Source: Nocardia rosealba (GTDB lineage: Bacteria; Actinomycetota; Actinomycetes; Mycobacteriales; Mycobacteriaceae). From it: a stretch of DNA of 64,000 bases. Of the stretch, positions 21,712-30,567 are shown one piece after another (position 1 is the first letter of the stretch; each line of letters opens with the position of its first letter). The stretch covers positions 632,505 to 696,504 of the forward strand of contig NZ_JAIWNA010000001.1 of assembly GCF_020216065.1 (NCBI RefSeq), read 5' to 3'. The position numbers were made by a program, and so were the translations under genes. The notes beneath the pieces were generated by a model. That model had not been told where the DNA came from and made no database searches. It worked only from the letters and a program-made list of their open reading frames with translations.

Positions 21712-23103
21712 TCATCCTGCCTGGGTCGCGGGAATGCGCGGGAGCGGAGTCGTACTCGCCTGGTCGAGCAGGCTGAAGTACTTGCGGAGCATGAGCGCTG
21801 CCGTCGTGGCCAGGCCTGCCGTGAGGCCCCACCAGACGCCCGCCGCCCCGAGATGTAGCGGGAACGCGAACAGCAGGGCGGCCGGGATGCCGACACCCCA
21901 GTAACCGACGAGCGAGAGCCGGAAGCCCGCGGAGGTTTCCTTGAGCCCGCGCAGCAGGCCCGTCCCGATGTTCTGGGCGGCGTCGAAGAACTGCAGAACG
22001 ATGCCGATGAGCAACAGCGTGTGGGCGATGTCGACGGTCGCGGTGTCGGAGGTGTCGAGGAACGGCGCGAGCACCACGTCGGGCGCAAGGACGTAGACCG
22101 CCCCCGTGACGATGGCGAGCACGCCCGCATGGCGCAGGGCGAGCCAGGCCAGCGACTTGGCGTGGCTGTACTCGTCGCGGCCCACGGCATGGCTGACCAG
22201 GATCGACGCACCGTGCGACAGGCCGATCGCGACCTGGAAGACGATGTAGATGATCTGGTACACGACATTGTGCGCGGCCAGGGCGGCCGGGCCGAAACTG
22301 CCCATCACCAGTGCGAGCACCGAGAACATGCCCGCCTCGGAACCGTAGGTCAGGGCGATGGGTGTGCCGAGGCGAAGTTCCTCGCGCACGGTCGCCCAGC
22401 GCACCGGCCACGGGGTCCGCGGCAGGGTGGCGCCGAGCTGTTCGTCGCGGCGCACCATCGCCCAGAACACCCCGAAGGTGATCAGGAAGACCAGCGAGGT
22501 GGCGATGCCGACGCCGGTCAGACCGGAGGCGGGGATGCCCGCCCAGCCGTGGATGAAGGCGAGCGCGAGCACCAGGTTCAGCACGACCGAACCGAGCGTC
22601 ACCATCAGCAAGGCCTGGGGACGCTGCATGCCCACGGTGTACTGGCGCAACACCTGGAACCACAGGCACGGCAGCAGGCCGGGTGCCAGCGCGATCATCA
22701 TCGGCCGGGCCAGGTCGAGAACGGCGGTGTCCTGCCCGAGCCACGACAGGGCCCAGCCGAGACCGATCAGCACCGCACCACCGAGCAGGCCGGCGATGGT
22801 GGCGATGACGAACGCCGCCCGGACCACCGCGCGCACTTCGTCGTCGGCCGACTCGCCGCGTTTGCCCGCCGCGCCGAGAGCACCGGCGATCTGATTTCCG
22901 GTGCCGGTGATCAGGCCGACGCACATGGTGCGGATCTGGTTGAACAACACCAGCGCCAGGCCGCCCGCCGCGACCTGCGCGACACCGAGCGTGCCCATCA
23001 GCACGAGATTGGTGGTGGACACCGCGATCTGGGCCAGCTGGGTCAACGCGATCGGCGTCGCCAGCTTGGCCAGTGCGCTGGTGTCGGTGTTCTTGCCGGT
23101 CAC
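21712..23103 (-). CDS. MATE family efflux transporter
   Basis: The 463-residue protein has about twelve hydrophobic segments in two related halves, as in MATE exporters (for example TPIALTQLAQIAVSTTNLVL near the N-terminus and its repeat GTPIALTYGSEAGMFSVLAL in the second half). MATE proteins export cationic or organic compounds using proton or sodium gradients. It is the last gene of the leftward diaminopropionate operon, 37 bases after the SbnA-like gene, so its likely cargo is the product of that pathway. Siderophore exporters in related clusters are usually MFS proteins, so a MATE is unusual here. Confidence 0.88.
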   Translation of the reverse strand: MTGKNTDTSALAKLATPIALTQLAQIAVSTTNLVLMGTLGVAQVAAGGLALVLFNQIRTMCVGLITGTGNQIAGALGAAGKRGESADDEVRAVVRAAFVIATIAGLLGGAVLIGLGWALSWLGQDTAVLDLARPMMIALAPGLLPCLWFQVLRQYTVGMQRPQALLMVTLGSVVLNLVLALAFIHGWAGIPASGLTGVGIATSLVFLITFGVFWAMVRRDEQLGATLPRTPWPVRWATVREELRLGTPIALTYGSEAGMFSVLALVMGSFGPAALAAHNVVYQIIYIVFQVAIGLSHGASILVSHAVGRDEYSHAKSLAWLALRHAGVLAIVTGAVYVLAPDVVLAPFLDTSDTATVDIAHTLLLIGIVLQFFDAAQNIGTGLLRGLKETSAGFRLSLVGYWGVGIPAALLFAFPLHLGAAGVWWGLTAGLATTAALMLRKYFSLLDQASTTPLPRIPATQAG

Positions 23104-23140
23104 CAGCGCTCCCCGGTCTCCGTTTCGCGCGCGATCGCGC

Positions 23141-24175
23141 TCACCTGACCTCCATCAGTTCGTCGTGGCGCCGCAGCGGTGAATACCGGCGCAGCAGTGT
23201 GGTGACCTCGCATTCGGCGGCCGGGTCGAGCAGCTCGCGCGCGCTCATCCAGTCGTCGTCGAACACGGTGTCCAAGTACTTCTCGCCACCGTCGCACACG
23301 ATGGTGACCACGGTGGAACCGGCCGGGAATTCCTCGAGCCGGGCCAGAGCATTGTGCACCGAACCGCCCGCGGAACCACCGATCAGCAGACCGTGTGTCC
23401 TGGCGACGGCGCGGGCGGTGGCGAACGCGTCGACATCGCTCACCTTCACTCCCTCGTCGAGCAGGCTGTAGTCGACCGCGGTGCCGATGGTCGCGCCCGG
23501 CGGGGTGCCGGTGCCCGACTGCCAGTACGGGCCGCCCTCGCCGCCGAAGGCGATGGACCCGACCGGCTCCACCCCGATCACCTTCGGTACGCAGCCGAGT
23601 TCACGTAGGCGGGTGGCGGTGCCGAACAGCGACCCGCCGGTACCGACCGCCGACAGCAGGATGTCGACCCGCTCCACCTCGGCCAGCAATTCCTCGGCGA
23701 CCGCGTAGTAGCCGACGGCGTTGGCGTCGTTGTTGTGCTGTTCGGTGAAGAAGGCGTCGTCGCGGGCAGCGGCCATCGCCTCGGCGAGGTCCTCCCGTGC
23801 CGAGGTGGCCAGTTCGTCGTCACCGTCGTCGGCGACGAACACCAGGTCGGTGCCCATGGCCTTCATCGCGCGCAGTTTGTCCTTACAGGCGTGGTTGTCG
23901 ACCACGGCGGTGAACCGATAGCCACGTTCGGCCGCGACCACCGCCAAGCCGAGCCCGGTATTGCCGGACGTAGATTCGATGATATGCCCGCCATCGCGCA
24001 GCAAACCGCGCCGCTCGGCATCGTCGACCATCGAGCGGGCCATGCGGATCTTGGCGGCACCGGTGGGATTGAACTGTTCGAGCTTGAGCAGCAGGCGGGT
24101 GCCGCTGTCGGTGACGGCCAGCTCGAACAGGGGAGTGCGGCCGATCAGATCCGTCACGCGCGTGACGAGAGCCAT
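23141..24175 (-). CDS. SbnA-like PLP enzyme for 2,3-diaminopropionate synthesis
   Basis: The 344-residue fold-type II PLP enzyme belongs to the cysteine synthase group. The PLP Lys lies in NPTGAAKIRMA, the substrate loop is ESTSGNTGLG, and the phosphate-binding loop is SAVGTGGSLFG. A C-terminal VCDGGEKYLDTVFDDDWM tail is characteristic of the SbnA/ZmaU-type subgroup rather than CysK. SbnA condenses O-phospho-L-serine with L-glutamate to N-(1-amino-1-carboxy-2-ethyl)-glutamate. With the SbnB-like enzyme in the same operon this gives L-2,3-diaminopropionate. It lies between the decarboxylase and MATE genes. Confidence 0.85.
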   Translation of the reverse strand: MALVTRVTDLIGRTPLFELAVTDSGTRLLLKLEQFNPTGAAKIRMARSMVDDAERRGLLRDGGHIIESTSGNTGLGLAVVAAERGYRFTAVVDNHACKDKLRAMKAMGTDLVFVADDGDDELATSAREDLAEAMAAARDDAFFTEQHNNDANAVGYYAVAEELLAEVERVDILLSAVGTGGSLFGTATRLRELGCVPKVIGVEPVGSIAFGGEGGPYWQSGTGTPPGATIGTAVDYSLLDEGVKVSDVDAFATARAVARTHGLLIGGSAGGSVHNALARLEEFPAGSTVVTIVCDGGEKYLDTVFDDDWMSARELLDPAAECEVTTLLRRYSPLRRHDELMEVR

Positions 24176-24199
24176 GGGGTTTCCTCCATCGGAAGGGGG

Positions 24200-25585
24200 T
24201 CAGCGGGAAGTGTCGTCGAGGGTCCAGCGCAGCCGGTCGGCGCGCTCACGCAGCACGACCTTGGGTGGCAGGGGGAGTTCGTGGAACGGTGACTCGTTGG
24301 AATCCATCTGATACCCGGCGGTGTTCGGGTAGATCAGCAGGTCGCCGACGCGAGCTCGGCGGGGCAGCGGGATGCGCCGCCTGCTGAGCAGATCGGATTC
24401 CAGGCAGGTTGTCGCGCCCACGCAGGTGGGGGTCGTGGTACCGGGTCGCTGCGGCCACAGCACCGGGTCGGGCAGGTATTCGCTGGCGAACCACTGTTCG
24501 GACAGGCTCAGGCTGGTGCCGTCGACGGTGAGGATGTCGTACGGGTGACCCTGTGTCGTACGGGTTTTCACGCCTTGCACGCGGAAGACCGAACTGCCCG
24601 CGCGATCGAGCAGAGCACGTCCCGGCTCGACAGCAACGCGTATGCCGTTGTCACGCAAGCTTTTCGCGAGGCCGTTGTGCGCAAGGACGGCGCCGAGCAT
24701 GTCTGCACCCGGTGACGGGAAATGATAGGGGTAGTAGTCCTCCGTCGGCGCGCTGCCGTGAAACCAGTTGTCGGTGAGTGTTTCCCGGAAGCGCGACCAT
24801 GAATCGGCATCGAGGTAGTCCACGCCGAAGCCGCCGCCGATCGAGATGAGGTCGGCGGGATGGCCCTCGGATCGTGCCCTCAGACAGTGGTCGACCAGGG
24901 CCGTGGCTTGTTCGGCGCGGGCGGTGGCGTCGTAACCCGACAGATGGAAGCTGAAGCCGGACAAGCTGATCGGCCCGCCCGGGGTAATTGCTCCGATCGT
25001 CTGCGTGAGTTCCTGAGGATCCAGACCGAACCGGCTCGTCGATCCCTCCGGCAGCACACGAAGCACGATCCGGGCAGACAGGCCGAGCGCGGCGAGCCGG
25101 TCGAGTTCGTCGACGGCATCGATGGCGATGAGCGCGCCATGACGCGCGGCCAGCCACAGCAGATCGTCGGACTTGGCGGGCCCGGTGACCATCAGATCCT
25201 CGCCGCGCACGCCCTGCGCCAGTGCCGCCACGAGCTCGCCGGTACTCGCCACATCCACTCCGGCCCCGGATTCCGCGCACGCACGGACCACACAGGCCGC
25301 CTTGTTCGCCTTCTTCCCGAAGTAGACGAACCCGTCGACCCCCGCGTCGGTGAACGCCGACTGGAAAGCCTCGACGTTCACCGCGACCCGCTCCGGAAAC
25401 AGCACGTGGAACGGTCCACCGACCGCTTCGGCGATGTCGCCGATCAGCAGTGGATCATCGAGCAGACGTTGCTCCACCGCATCGATGTAGGCGGGCATCG
25501 GCGGTGCGCAATGGGGCAGGCCATCGACTGTGCCCGAACGGAATTCGTCGGCTACCTGGGCCGAGTCGACGCCGGCTAGTCCCAC
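24200..25585 (-). CDS. PLP-dependent decarboxylase, SbnH/ornithine-DAP decarboxylase type (fold III)
   Basis: The 461-residue enzyme has the alanine-racemase-like barrel of DAP/ornithine decarboxylases. The PLP Lys lies in YFGKKANKA, followed by the ISIGGGFGVDY phosphate loop, AVEPGRALLD and the CLESDLL substrate motif. In staphyloferrin B synthesis SbnH decarboxylates a diaminopropionate-containing intermediate. Here the substrate could be diaminopropionate itself, a hydroxylated form or a conjugate. It overlaps the upstream SbnB-like gene by 10 bases and lies 24 bases before the SbnA-like gene, so it belongs to the same operon. Confidence 0.82.
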   Translation of the reverse strand: MGLAGVDSAQVADEFRSGTVDGLPHCAPPMPAYIDAVEQRLLDDPLLIGDIAEAVGGPFHVLFPERVAVNVEAFQSAFTDAGVDGFVYFGKKANKAACVVRACAESGAGVDVASTGELVAALAQGVRGEDLMVTGPAKSDDLLWLAARHGALIAIDAVDELDRLAALGLSARIVLRVLPEGSTSRFGLDPQELTQTIGAITPGGPISLSGFSFHLSGYDATARAEQATALVDHCLRARSEGHPADLISIGGGFGVDYLDADSWSRFRETLTDNWFHGSAPTEDYYPYHFPSPGADMLGAVLAHNGLAKSLRDNGIRVAVEPGRALLDRAGSSVFRVQGVKTRTTQGHPYDILTVDGTSLSLSEQWFASEYLPDPVLWPQRPGTTTPTCVGATTCLESDLLSRRRIPLPRRARVGDLLIYPNTAGYQMDSNESPFHELPLPPKVVLRERADRLRWTLDDTSR

Positions 25586-26592
25586 AGCGGCACCTCCGTA
25601 CCCCGCCCCTCGGCGATCGCGCGCGCCGCCAGCGCATGGGCGACCGCGATATCGGTGAGCACCAGCCCGCTGTTGTAGACGAAGATCTTCTCGTCGTCGG
25701 AGCGACGGGCCGTGGCCGCGCGGGTGAGGATCTGGGGGAGTTCGGCGTCGACCGAGCGCAGCGTGCCGTCGGGGCCTGCCATGTCGGTGCCGGTCAGCGC
25801 CATCTGTGCGGCACTGGTCGCCACCACCCGGTCTGCGTCGACCAGCGTCGACGGTGCCAGCCCGTATCCCACGAGCACCGCGACGGAACCCGGTGCCAGA
25901 TGGGAGGATTCGAGCGCGACCTCCGTGCCGGGACCGGCCGTCGCCAGCACCACGTCGGCGGTGGGTGCCGCTGCGTACGGATCGTCCACCTGTTCCAGCA
26001 CCGCGTGCGGCACCTCGGCGGCCAGCTGCGCGTGCACCGCCGCCAAGCCCTCGGCGTGCGTGCCGTACACCATCAGCTTGCGTAGCTGCGGATTCGCCGC
26101 GAGCAGGTGTGGCAGCGCGTTGCGCCCCTGCGTTCCGGTACCGATGAGCAACGCGCTCTCGGCACCACGGCGGACCGTCTCGCGCACCAGCAGTGCCGAC
26201 ACCGCCGGAGTGCGCAACGCGCCCACCCGGGCACAGTCCATCATTGCGATGGGGGCGCCGGTGGTGTCGTCGTAGAGGGTGATGGTGGTGTAGTACCGCT
26301 TGGTGCTGCGGTCGTGACCCGGGTCGAACTTGTAGGAGGTCTTCATCGCCACCACGCGGCGGCGACCGTCGCGGCCGAGCATCGCGTACGACACCGACGA
26401 GCCACCCGGATCGGCGACGCTCAACTTGCGCGGGTTGTCGGATTCGCCCGCGGCGAAGGCGAGATAGGCCTCCTCGACGGCCCGTACCACCTCGGCGGGC
26501 GTGATCGGCACATCGGCCAGATCGCTGCGCGAGAGCACTCGGAGCCCGACGCTGCGGTCACGGTTGTTCAACGGATCCTCGTTCATCTGCAC
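25576..26592 (-). CDS. SbnB-like dehydrogenase for 2,3-diaminopropionate synthesis
   Basis: The 338-residue protein belongs to the ornithine cyclodeaminase/mu-crystallin family. An N-terminal dimerisation part carries the GRDGRRVVAMKTSYKFDP segment with the substrate Lys. An NAD-binding Rossmann motif GTGTQGRNALPHL lies in the middle, and a C-terminal acidic lid is present. SbnB uses NAD to oxidatively split the SbnA product to L-2,3-diaminopropionate, 2-oxoglutarate and ammonia-free products. It overlaps the upstream hydroxylase gene by about 30 bases and the downstream decarboxylase by 10. The released 2-oxoglutarate is the co-substrate of that hydroxylase. Confidence 0.85.
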   Translation of the reverse strand: MQMNEDPLNNRDRSVGLRVLSRSDLADVPITPAEVVRAVEEAYLAFAAGESDNPRKLSVADPGGSSVSYAMLGRDGRRRVVAMKTSYKFDPGHDRSTKRYYTTITLYDDTTGAPIAMMDCARVGALRTPAVSALLVRETVRRGAESALLIGTGTQGRNALPHLLAANPQLRKLMVYGTHAEGLAAVHAQLAAEVPHAVLEQVDDPYAAAPTADVVLATAGPGTEVALESSHLAPGSVAVLVGYGLAPSTLVDADRVVATSAAQMALTGTDMAGPDGTLRSVDAELPQILTRAATARRSDDEKIFVYNSGLVLTDIAVAHALAARAIAEGRGTEVPLWD

Positions 26593-27673
26593 TGTCCTGC
26601 CCTGCCGTCCGATCGGTGCGCGCCCGATACGGCGCGATCACCTCTTGCCCGTACCCATTCTCGGACGCTTCCTCGCTCCGCCGACGACGTTCCGGCAGGC
26701 GGATATTGACGCGCTTGAGCCACCGATCGGTGCCGTCGTAGCGGGCGCGGAACGGCACCCGGCCGTGCACGGCCACATCGTTGTCGACGAGCAGGAGCTC
26801 GCCGGGAGCCAGCGCCGGAGCGTGACAGACACGCGTGAGTTCGGCGGTGAGCCGGGCGTAGGCGGCGCGGAACGCCGGGTCGGCGTCGTCGAGCGGGGTA
26901 TAGGCGGGGTCGTATCTGATGGTGTCGCAACCGTTTTCGTCCACCCAGACGGTAGGCAGCGGTGGCGCGAACGATCCGAAGTCGGTGCCGTAGGAGACAT
27001 CGGGCAGGATCGGCACCGTCGGGGTGGCCAGGATGCGGCGGTCCTCGTCGCTGAGTTCCACCTCGCGGATCGAGGACACGGTGGTAGCCACCCGATCCGG
27101 ATTGCGCACGCACGCCAGCATCAGCAGATTGGCGCGTTCGGCATGGAAGGCGTCCTCGGAGTGCGGGCTCAGCAGCGTCGCGCTGCTCGCGCCGGACTGT
27201 TCGTGCTCGTGTCCGACGGCGGGCACGATGTTGTTGACCAGCCGCCCGTTCTGCTGACCGAGCCAGCCGAACAGGTCGCCCGCGCACCGGGCGAGCAGCA
27301 GCAGGATGATGTCGAGTTCGAGCGAGCCGTGATGGGTCGGGTCGCCCGCCGACACGGCCGCGCTCTGCCAATCCGCAGGCGTCGGGCCGAATTCGGCGTC
27401 GCTCACCGGCAGGCCGCGCACCACGGTCGCACCCGCCGCGGTGGCGGGTGGGCGAACGGCGTGTCGCACGGATGCCGGGAGTTCGCCGGCGCGGCGATCT
27501 ATCTCGGCCAGCAGGGCGGCGTCGTGCAGGGTCTCTGTGTGCGGTGGGTCACTCAGTTGATGTCGGATGTCGGCGGCGAGGCGGCGAACGGCCTTGGCGG
27601 CGTCCGGCTCGAACTCGCGGTACTCGATGTCGTGCAGGTGAATCGTTTTACGTTCGGAGAGAACGCTTTTCAC
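26558..27673 (-). CDS. Fe(II)/2-oxoglutarate-dependent amino acid hydroxylase (VioC/AsnO/clavaminate synthase-like)
   Basis: This 371-residue TauD/TfdA-fold protein shows the metal triad of the VioC/AsnO group: His and Glu in PHSEDAFH and the distal His in DNDVAVHGR, with the 2-oxoglutarate Arg in the following GTDRWLKRVNIR. Members hydroxylate free or carrier-bound Arg, Asn, Asp or related amino acids at C-beta. It is the first gene of the leftward operon. The start is the GTG at 27673 behind AGAAGGGAAGG, and an iron box lies 76 bases upstream. The substrate here may be diaminopropionate, an SbnA product or another amino acid; the sequence does not say. Confidence 0.85.
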   Translation of the reverse strand: MKSVLSERKTIHLHDIEYREFEPDAAKAVRRLAADIRHQLSDPPHTETLHDAALLAEIDRRAGELPASVRHAVRPPATAAGATVVRGLPVSDAEFGPTPADWQSAAVSAGDPTHHGSLELDIILLLLARCAGDLFGWLGQQNGRLVNNIVPAVGHEHEQSGASSATLLSPHSEDAFHAERANLLMLACVRNPDRVATTVSSIREVELSDEDRRILATPTVPILPDVSYGTDFGSFAPPLPTVWVDENGCDTIRYDPAYTPLDDADPAFRAAYARLTAELTRVCHAPALAPGELLLVDNDVAVHGRVPFRARYDGTDRWLKRVNIRLPERRRRSEEASENGYGQEVIAPYRARTDRTAGQDSADERGSVEQP

Positions 27674-27748
27674 CGGCCTTCCCTTCTTCGCATCGGTCGA
27701 ACGCGGGTGGTGGAGACTCGATGAGCGAAGGTAGTGCCTGGCAATGGA

Positions 27749-27767
27749 TTAGGCAAGACTTACCTAA
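27749..27767 (-). promoter_or_regulatory. IdeR/DmdR-type iron box for the biosynthetic operon
   Basis: TTAGGCAAGACTTACCTAA matches the 19-base actinobacterial iron-box consensus TWAGGTWAGSCTWACCTWA at 17 positions. It is a near-perfect interrupted palindrome 76 bases upstream of the hydroxylase GTG, where a Fe(II)-bound IdeR or DmdR1 dimer pair would block transcription. Repression in iron sufficiency is an inference from the family. Confidence 0.85.
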
Positions 27768-27904
27768 CATGCTCTCATGGCAAATAGCTTATGGGTATGA
27801 GCCTGATTTCTACCCGAAGTCGCTGGCAGTCGCCGAATCGGGGGCCGTGGGCGGCGTGGCGGAACGGACTCGGTCGAAAGGAAGACCACCACCGGGCTAC
27901 TGTT

Positions 27905-27923
27905 TTAGGCTAGCCTCGCCTAG
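27905..27923 (+). promoter_or_regulatory. Second, weaker iron box for the ABC importer operon
   Basis: TTAGGCTAGCCTCGCCTAG agrees with the iron-box consensus at about 15 of 19 positions; its left half is good and its right half is weaker. It lies 52 bases upstream of the substrate-binding protein start. The position suits repression of the importer operon. Confidence 0.6.
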
Positions 27924-27975
27924 TTTGCGGCGCCCGGTGAAGGGGTCCGGCGCCCGCCGCTCGAGGAGGAACACC

Positions 27976-29484
27976 ATGGGTTTCACACGCAGGCAGTTGC
28001 TGCAATCCGGCATCGGTCTCACCGCAGTGCTGCTGGCCGCGGCGTGCACCAGCGGTGAGGAGTCGAACGGAACCGTCAAGCCGGGCGGCACGCTGCGCGT
28101 CGGCGCGCTCGGTACCGCCGCGCGCAGTGAACGCGATCCGCACGCCAATCTCAGCAACGAGAGCGACTTCCTGATCGCCTCCCTCGTCTACGACGCGCTG
28201 ACCGTCCCCGGCGACAACCCGAATGTCGTGCCGCGCCTGGCCGCACGCTGGGAGGCCGACGCCGAGAACCGCCGCTGGACCTTCACCATCGCCGAGGGCG
28301 CCAAGTTCCACAACGGCGCGCCGGTCACCGCCGATGACGTGGTGTGGTCGATGCGGCGGCTGCGGTCGGTGGGCGGGGCGTCGAAGATGCCGGTCGCCGA
28401 GAACGACATCGTCGCCGACGGACCGAACCGCGTGGTGTTCACCGTGCCCGCACCCAATACCCAACTGCCGCTGCTGCTTCGGCTGATGACCTTCACCGTC
28501 CCGCAGGGCACCACCGACTTCGCCGCCGGCGTCGGCTCCGGTCCGTTCCGGCTCGAGTCCTACCAGAACGGCAACGCCCGCCTGGTGCGCAACGAGAACT
28601 GGCACGGCACCCCGCCGTCGCTGGACGCCATCGAGGTGACCATGTTCGACAGCGTCACCGCGCTCGGCAACGCGGTGCTCGGTGGGCAGATCGACCTGGC
28701 CTCCAATGTCGGTGCCATCGCGGGCCGCACCGCCGCGGGTCGTGGTGATCTGCAGGTGATCCGTCGCCCGGACGACACCATGCTCGGTGTCGCGATGCGC
28801 GCCGCCGACGGGCCGTTCGCCGACGCGCGGGTGCGCACCGCGTTGCGGCTGGGCGTGGACCGGGAGGCGCTGGTCAACCAGGTGCACTCCGGGTTCGGCA
28901 CGGTCGCCGCCGATGTGCTCGGCACCGCCGACCCGCTCTACGACACCTCGCTGCGCCGCAGCCGCGATATCGAGCGCGCGAAAACCCTGCTGCGCGAAGC
29001 GAATTTCGACACCGGGCGCAGCTACCCGTTCGTCACCAAGGCCGAGGTGCCCGGTGAGGTCGAGTCGGCGAAGGTGATCGCCACCCAGCTCGCCGAGATC
29101 GGTGTCCGCCTCGACGTGCAGGTGGCCGAGTCGGGCGCGTTCTACGACCAGACCTGGTTGAACGCCCCGCTCTACACCGTGTCCTGGGGTACCAACGATT
29201 CGGTGCTGTTCCTGGCCGACAAGCTGATGACCTCGGGCTCGAACCGCAACGAAACCGCCTTCCGCGACCCCGAATTCGATGCGGCCAACGCCAAGGCGCT
29301 CGCCACGACGGGCGACGAATACGGCCGTGCCGTGCGTGAGTTGCAGCGCATCGAGTTCGAGCGCGGCGGCTACCTGGTGTGGGGCATGGCCGACGGTGTC
29401 GACATCGCCGCCGCGTCCGTGCGCGGGCTGCCGACCCTCGGCGGTTTCGCCCGCGTCCAGCTGGAACGTGCCTGGTTGGCGTGA
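27976..29484 (+). CDS. ABC transporter substrate-binding lipoprotein, oligopeptide/nickel family
   Basis: The 502-residue protein begins with a signal that has both a twin-arginine motif (TRRQLLQSG) and a lipobox (LAAAC), so it is probably a Tat-exported lipoprotein anchored at about residue 24. The rest is an SBP family 5 (OppA/DppA/NikA) domain, with the family motif WTFTIAEGAKFHNGAPVTADDV. Members bind peptides, nickel or metallophore complexes; CntA for staphylopine is an example. The ATG at 27976 has AGGAGGA just upstream. It overlaps the next permease gene by 4 bases. Given the iron boxes, the cargo is likely a metal chelate. Confidence 0.88.
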   Translation: MGFTRRQLLQSGIGLTAVLLAAACTSGEESNGTVKPGGTLRVGALGTAARSERDPHANLSNESDFLIASLVYDALTVPGDNPNVVPRLAARWEADAENRRWTFTIAEGAKFHNGAPVTADDVVWSMRRLRSVGGASKMPVAENDIVADGPNRVVFTVPAPNTQLPLLLRLMTFTVPQGTTDFAAGVGSGPFRLESYQNGNARLVRNENWHGTPPSLDAIEVTMFDSVTALGNAVLGGQIDLASNVGAIAGRTAAGRGDLQVIRRPDDTMLGVAMRAADGPFADARVRTALRLGVDREALVNQVHSGFGTVAADVLGTADPLYDTSLRRSRDIERAKTLLREANFDTGRSYPFVTKAEVPGEVESAKVIATQLAEIGVRLDVQVAESGAFYDQTWLNAPLYTVSWGTNDSVLFLADKLMTSGSNRNETAFRDPEFDAANAKALATTGDEYGRAVRELQRIEFERGGYLVWGMADGVDIAAASVRGLPTLGGFARVQLERAWLA

Positions 29485-30419
29485 GTGCCGTGAAAGCGTT
29501 CGCCCTGCCCGCGCTGCGCCGGGTCGTGCTGCTGGTGACGCTGCTGGCCATCGTGTTCGTCGCGGTGGACCTGCTGCCGGGCAGCGCGGCCCGCTCGGTG
29601 CTGGGCAGGGAGGCCGGTGCGGCCGAGCTCGCGGCCAAGGAACACGAGCTCGGTCTGGACCGCGCACTGCCGGTGCAGTTCTGGCACTGGATCACCGGTG
29701 TGCTGACCGGTGACTTCGGCCGGACCGCACGCGGTAACTCGATCGGGGACATGCTCGCCGACAAGTTCCCGCAGACGCTGCTGCTCGGCGGGATCGCCCT
29801 GCTGCTCACGGTGGTGTGCTCGCTGGCTCTCGGCTGCTGGTGGGCGATGCGGCCGAAGGCCTTCGGTTCGCGAATCCTGCAGCCGACCACGACCATTGCC
29901 GTCGCCGTTCCCGAATTCGTCTGCGGCACCGTGCTGATCCTGGTGTTCTCCCTGGCCACCGGCTGGCTGCCCGCCGTGACGATCACCGATCGCTCCGGAT
30001 TCCCGGCGGGACCCGAGATGCTGGTGCTTCCGGTGCTGGCGCTGGCGATTCCCCAGATCGGCTGGAACACGCGGGTGGTGCGGTCTGCGCTCCTCGATGT
30101 CGCCGCCGCTCCGCATGTGGAAAGTGCTGTGCTGGACGGTCTTCCGCGCCGCGTCATCCTGCTCCGGCATATGCTGCCCTTCGCCGCTCCCACGATCGTC
30201 GCCGGGTATGCGACCTCCGTCGGCATGCTCTTCGGTGGCGCCTTGGTCGTCGAAACCCTCTTCAACTATCCCGGTGTCGGCGCCGTCCTCGCGGGCTCGG
30301 TGGCCGACCGCGACACCGCGACCGTCGCCGCCGTGGTCGCCCTCACCGCCATCGTCATCATGCTGCTGCTCGCCACCGCCGACCTCGTCCGAACCTGGTC
30401 CACCCGGGGGGCCCGATGA
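29481..30419 (+). CDS. ABC transporter permease, DppB/OppB/NikB type
   Basis: The 312-residue inner-membrane protein has about six membrane segments and the DppB-type N-terminal periplasmic stretch (LGLDRALPVQFWHWITGVLTGDFG). The cytoplasmic coupling loop is of the EAA type, with VESAVLDGLPRRVILLRHMLP in the expected place. The start GTG overlaps the stop of the substrate-binding protein gene (GTGA), indicating coupled translation. It forms the channel with the permease part of the downstream fusion protein. Confidence 0.85.
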   Translation: MSAVKAFALPALRRVVLLVTLLAIVFVAVDLLPGSAARSVLGREAGAAELAAKEHELGLDRALPVQFWHWITGVLTGDFGRTARGNSIGDMLADKFPQTLLLGGIALLLTVVCSLALGCWWAMRPKAFGSRILQPTTTIAVAVPEFVCGTVLILVFSLATGWLPAVTITDRSGFPAGPEMLVLPVLALAIPQIGWNTRVVRSALLDVAAAPHVESAVLDGLPRRVILLRHMLPFAAPTIVAGYATSVGMLFGGALVVETLFNYPGVGAVLAGSVADRDTATVAAVVALTAIVIMLLLATADLVRTWSTRGAR

Positions 30420-30567
30420 TCGGCACTCGAGATCACTACGCGCCGGCGGCTTCTCGGTCGTCGCTCACACCCGAGCGTGGTGAACGTGCGTCCATGTCCT
30501 GCGGGGTAGGTCGGGAGAGCGTGCGGTGCACGAGCCGGAGTTTCGGGAAGTCCGCGGAGGTGGCGTG

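Larger units (their letters stand above)
27674..27975. promoter_or_regulatory. Divergent promoter region of the metallophore operons
   Basis: This 302-base region separates the leftward biosynthesis/export operon and the rightward ABC importer operon. It is visibly richer in A+T than its surroundings, especially 27750-27830. It carries two iron-box-like palindromes, one near each operon. Longer in-frame extensions of the importer gene through it are not credible because they have no ribosome binding site and the lipoprotein signal starts at 27976. Confidence 0.8.

Noticed and set aside
27448..27975. Long N-terminal extension of the substrate-binding protein
   Set aside because: It would read through the divergent promoter with iron boxes; the lipoprotein signal and AGGAGGA place the start at 27976.
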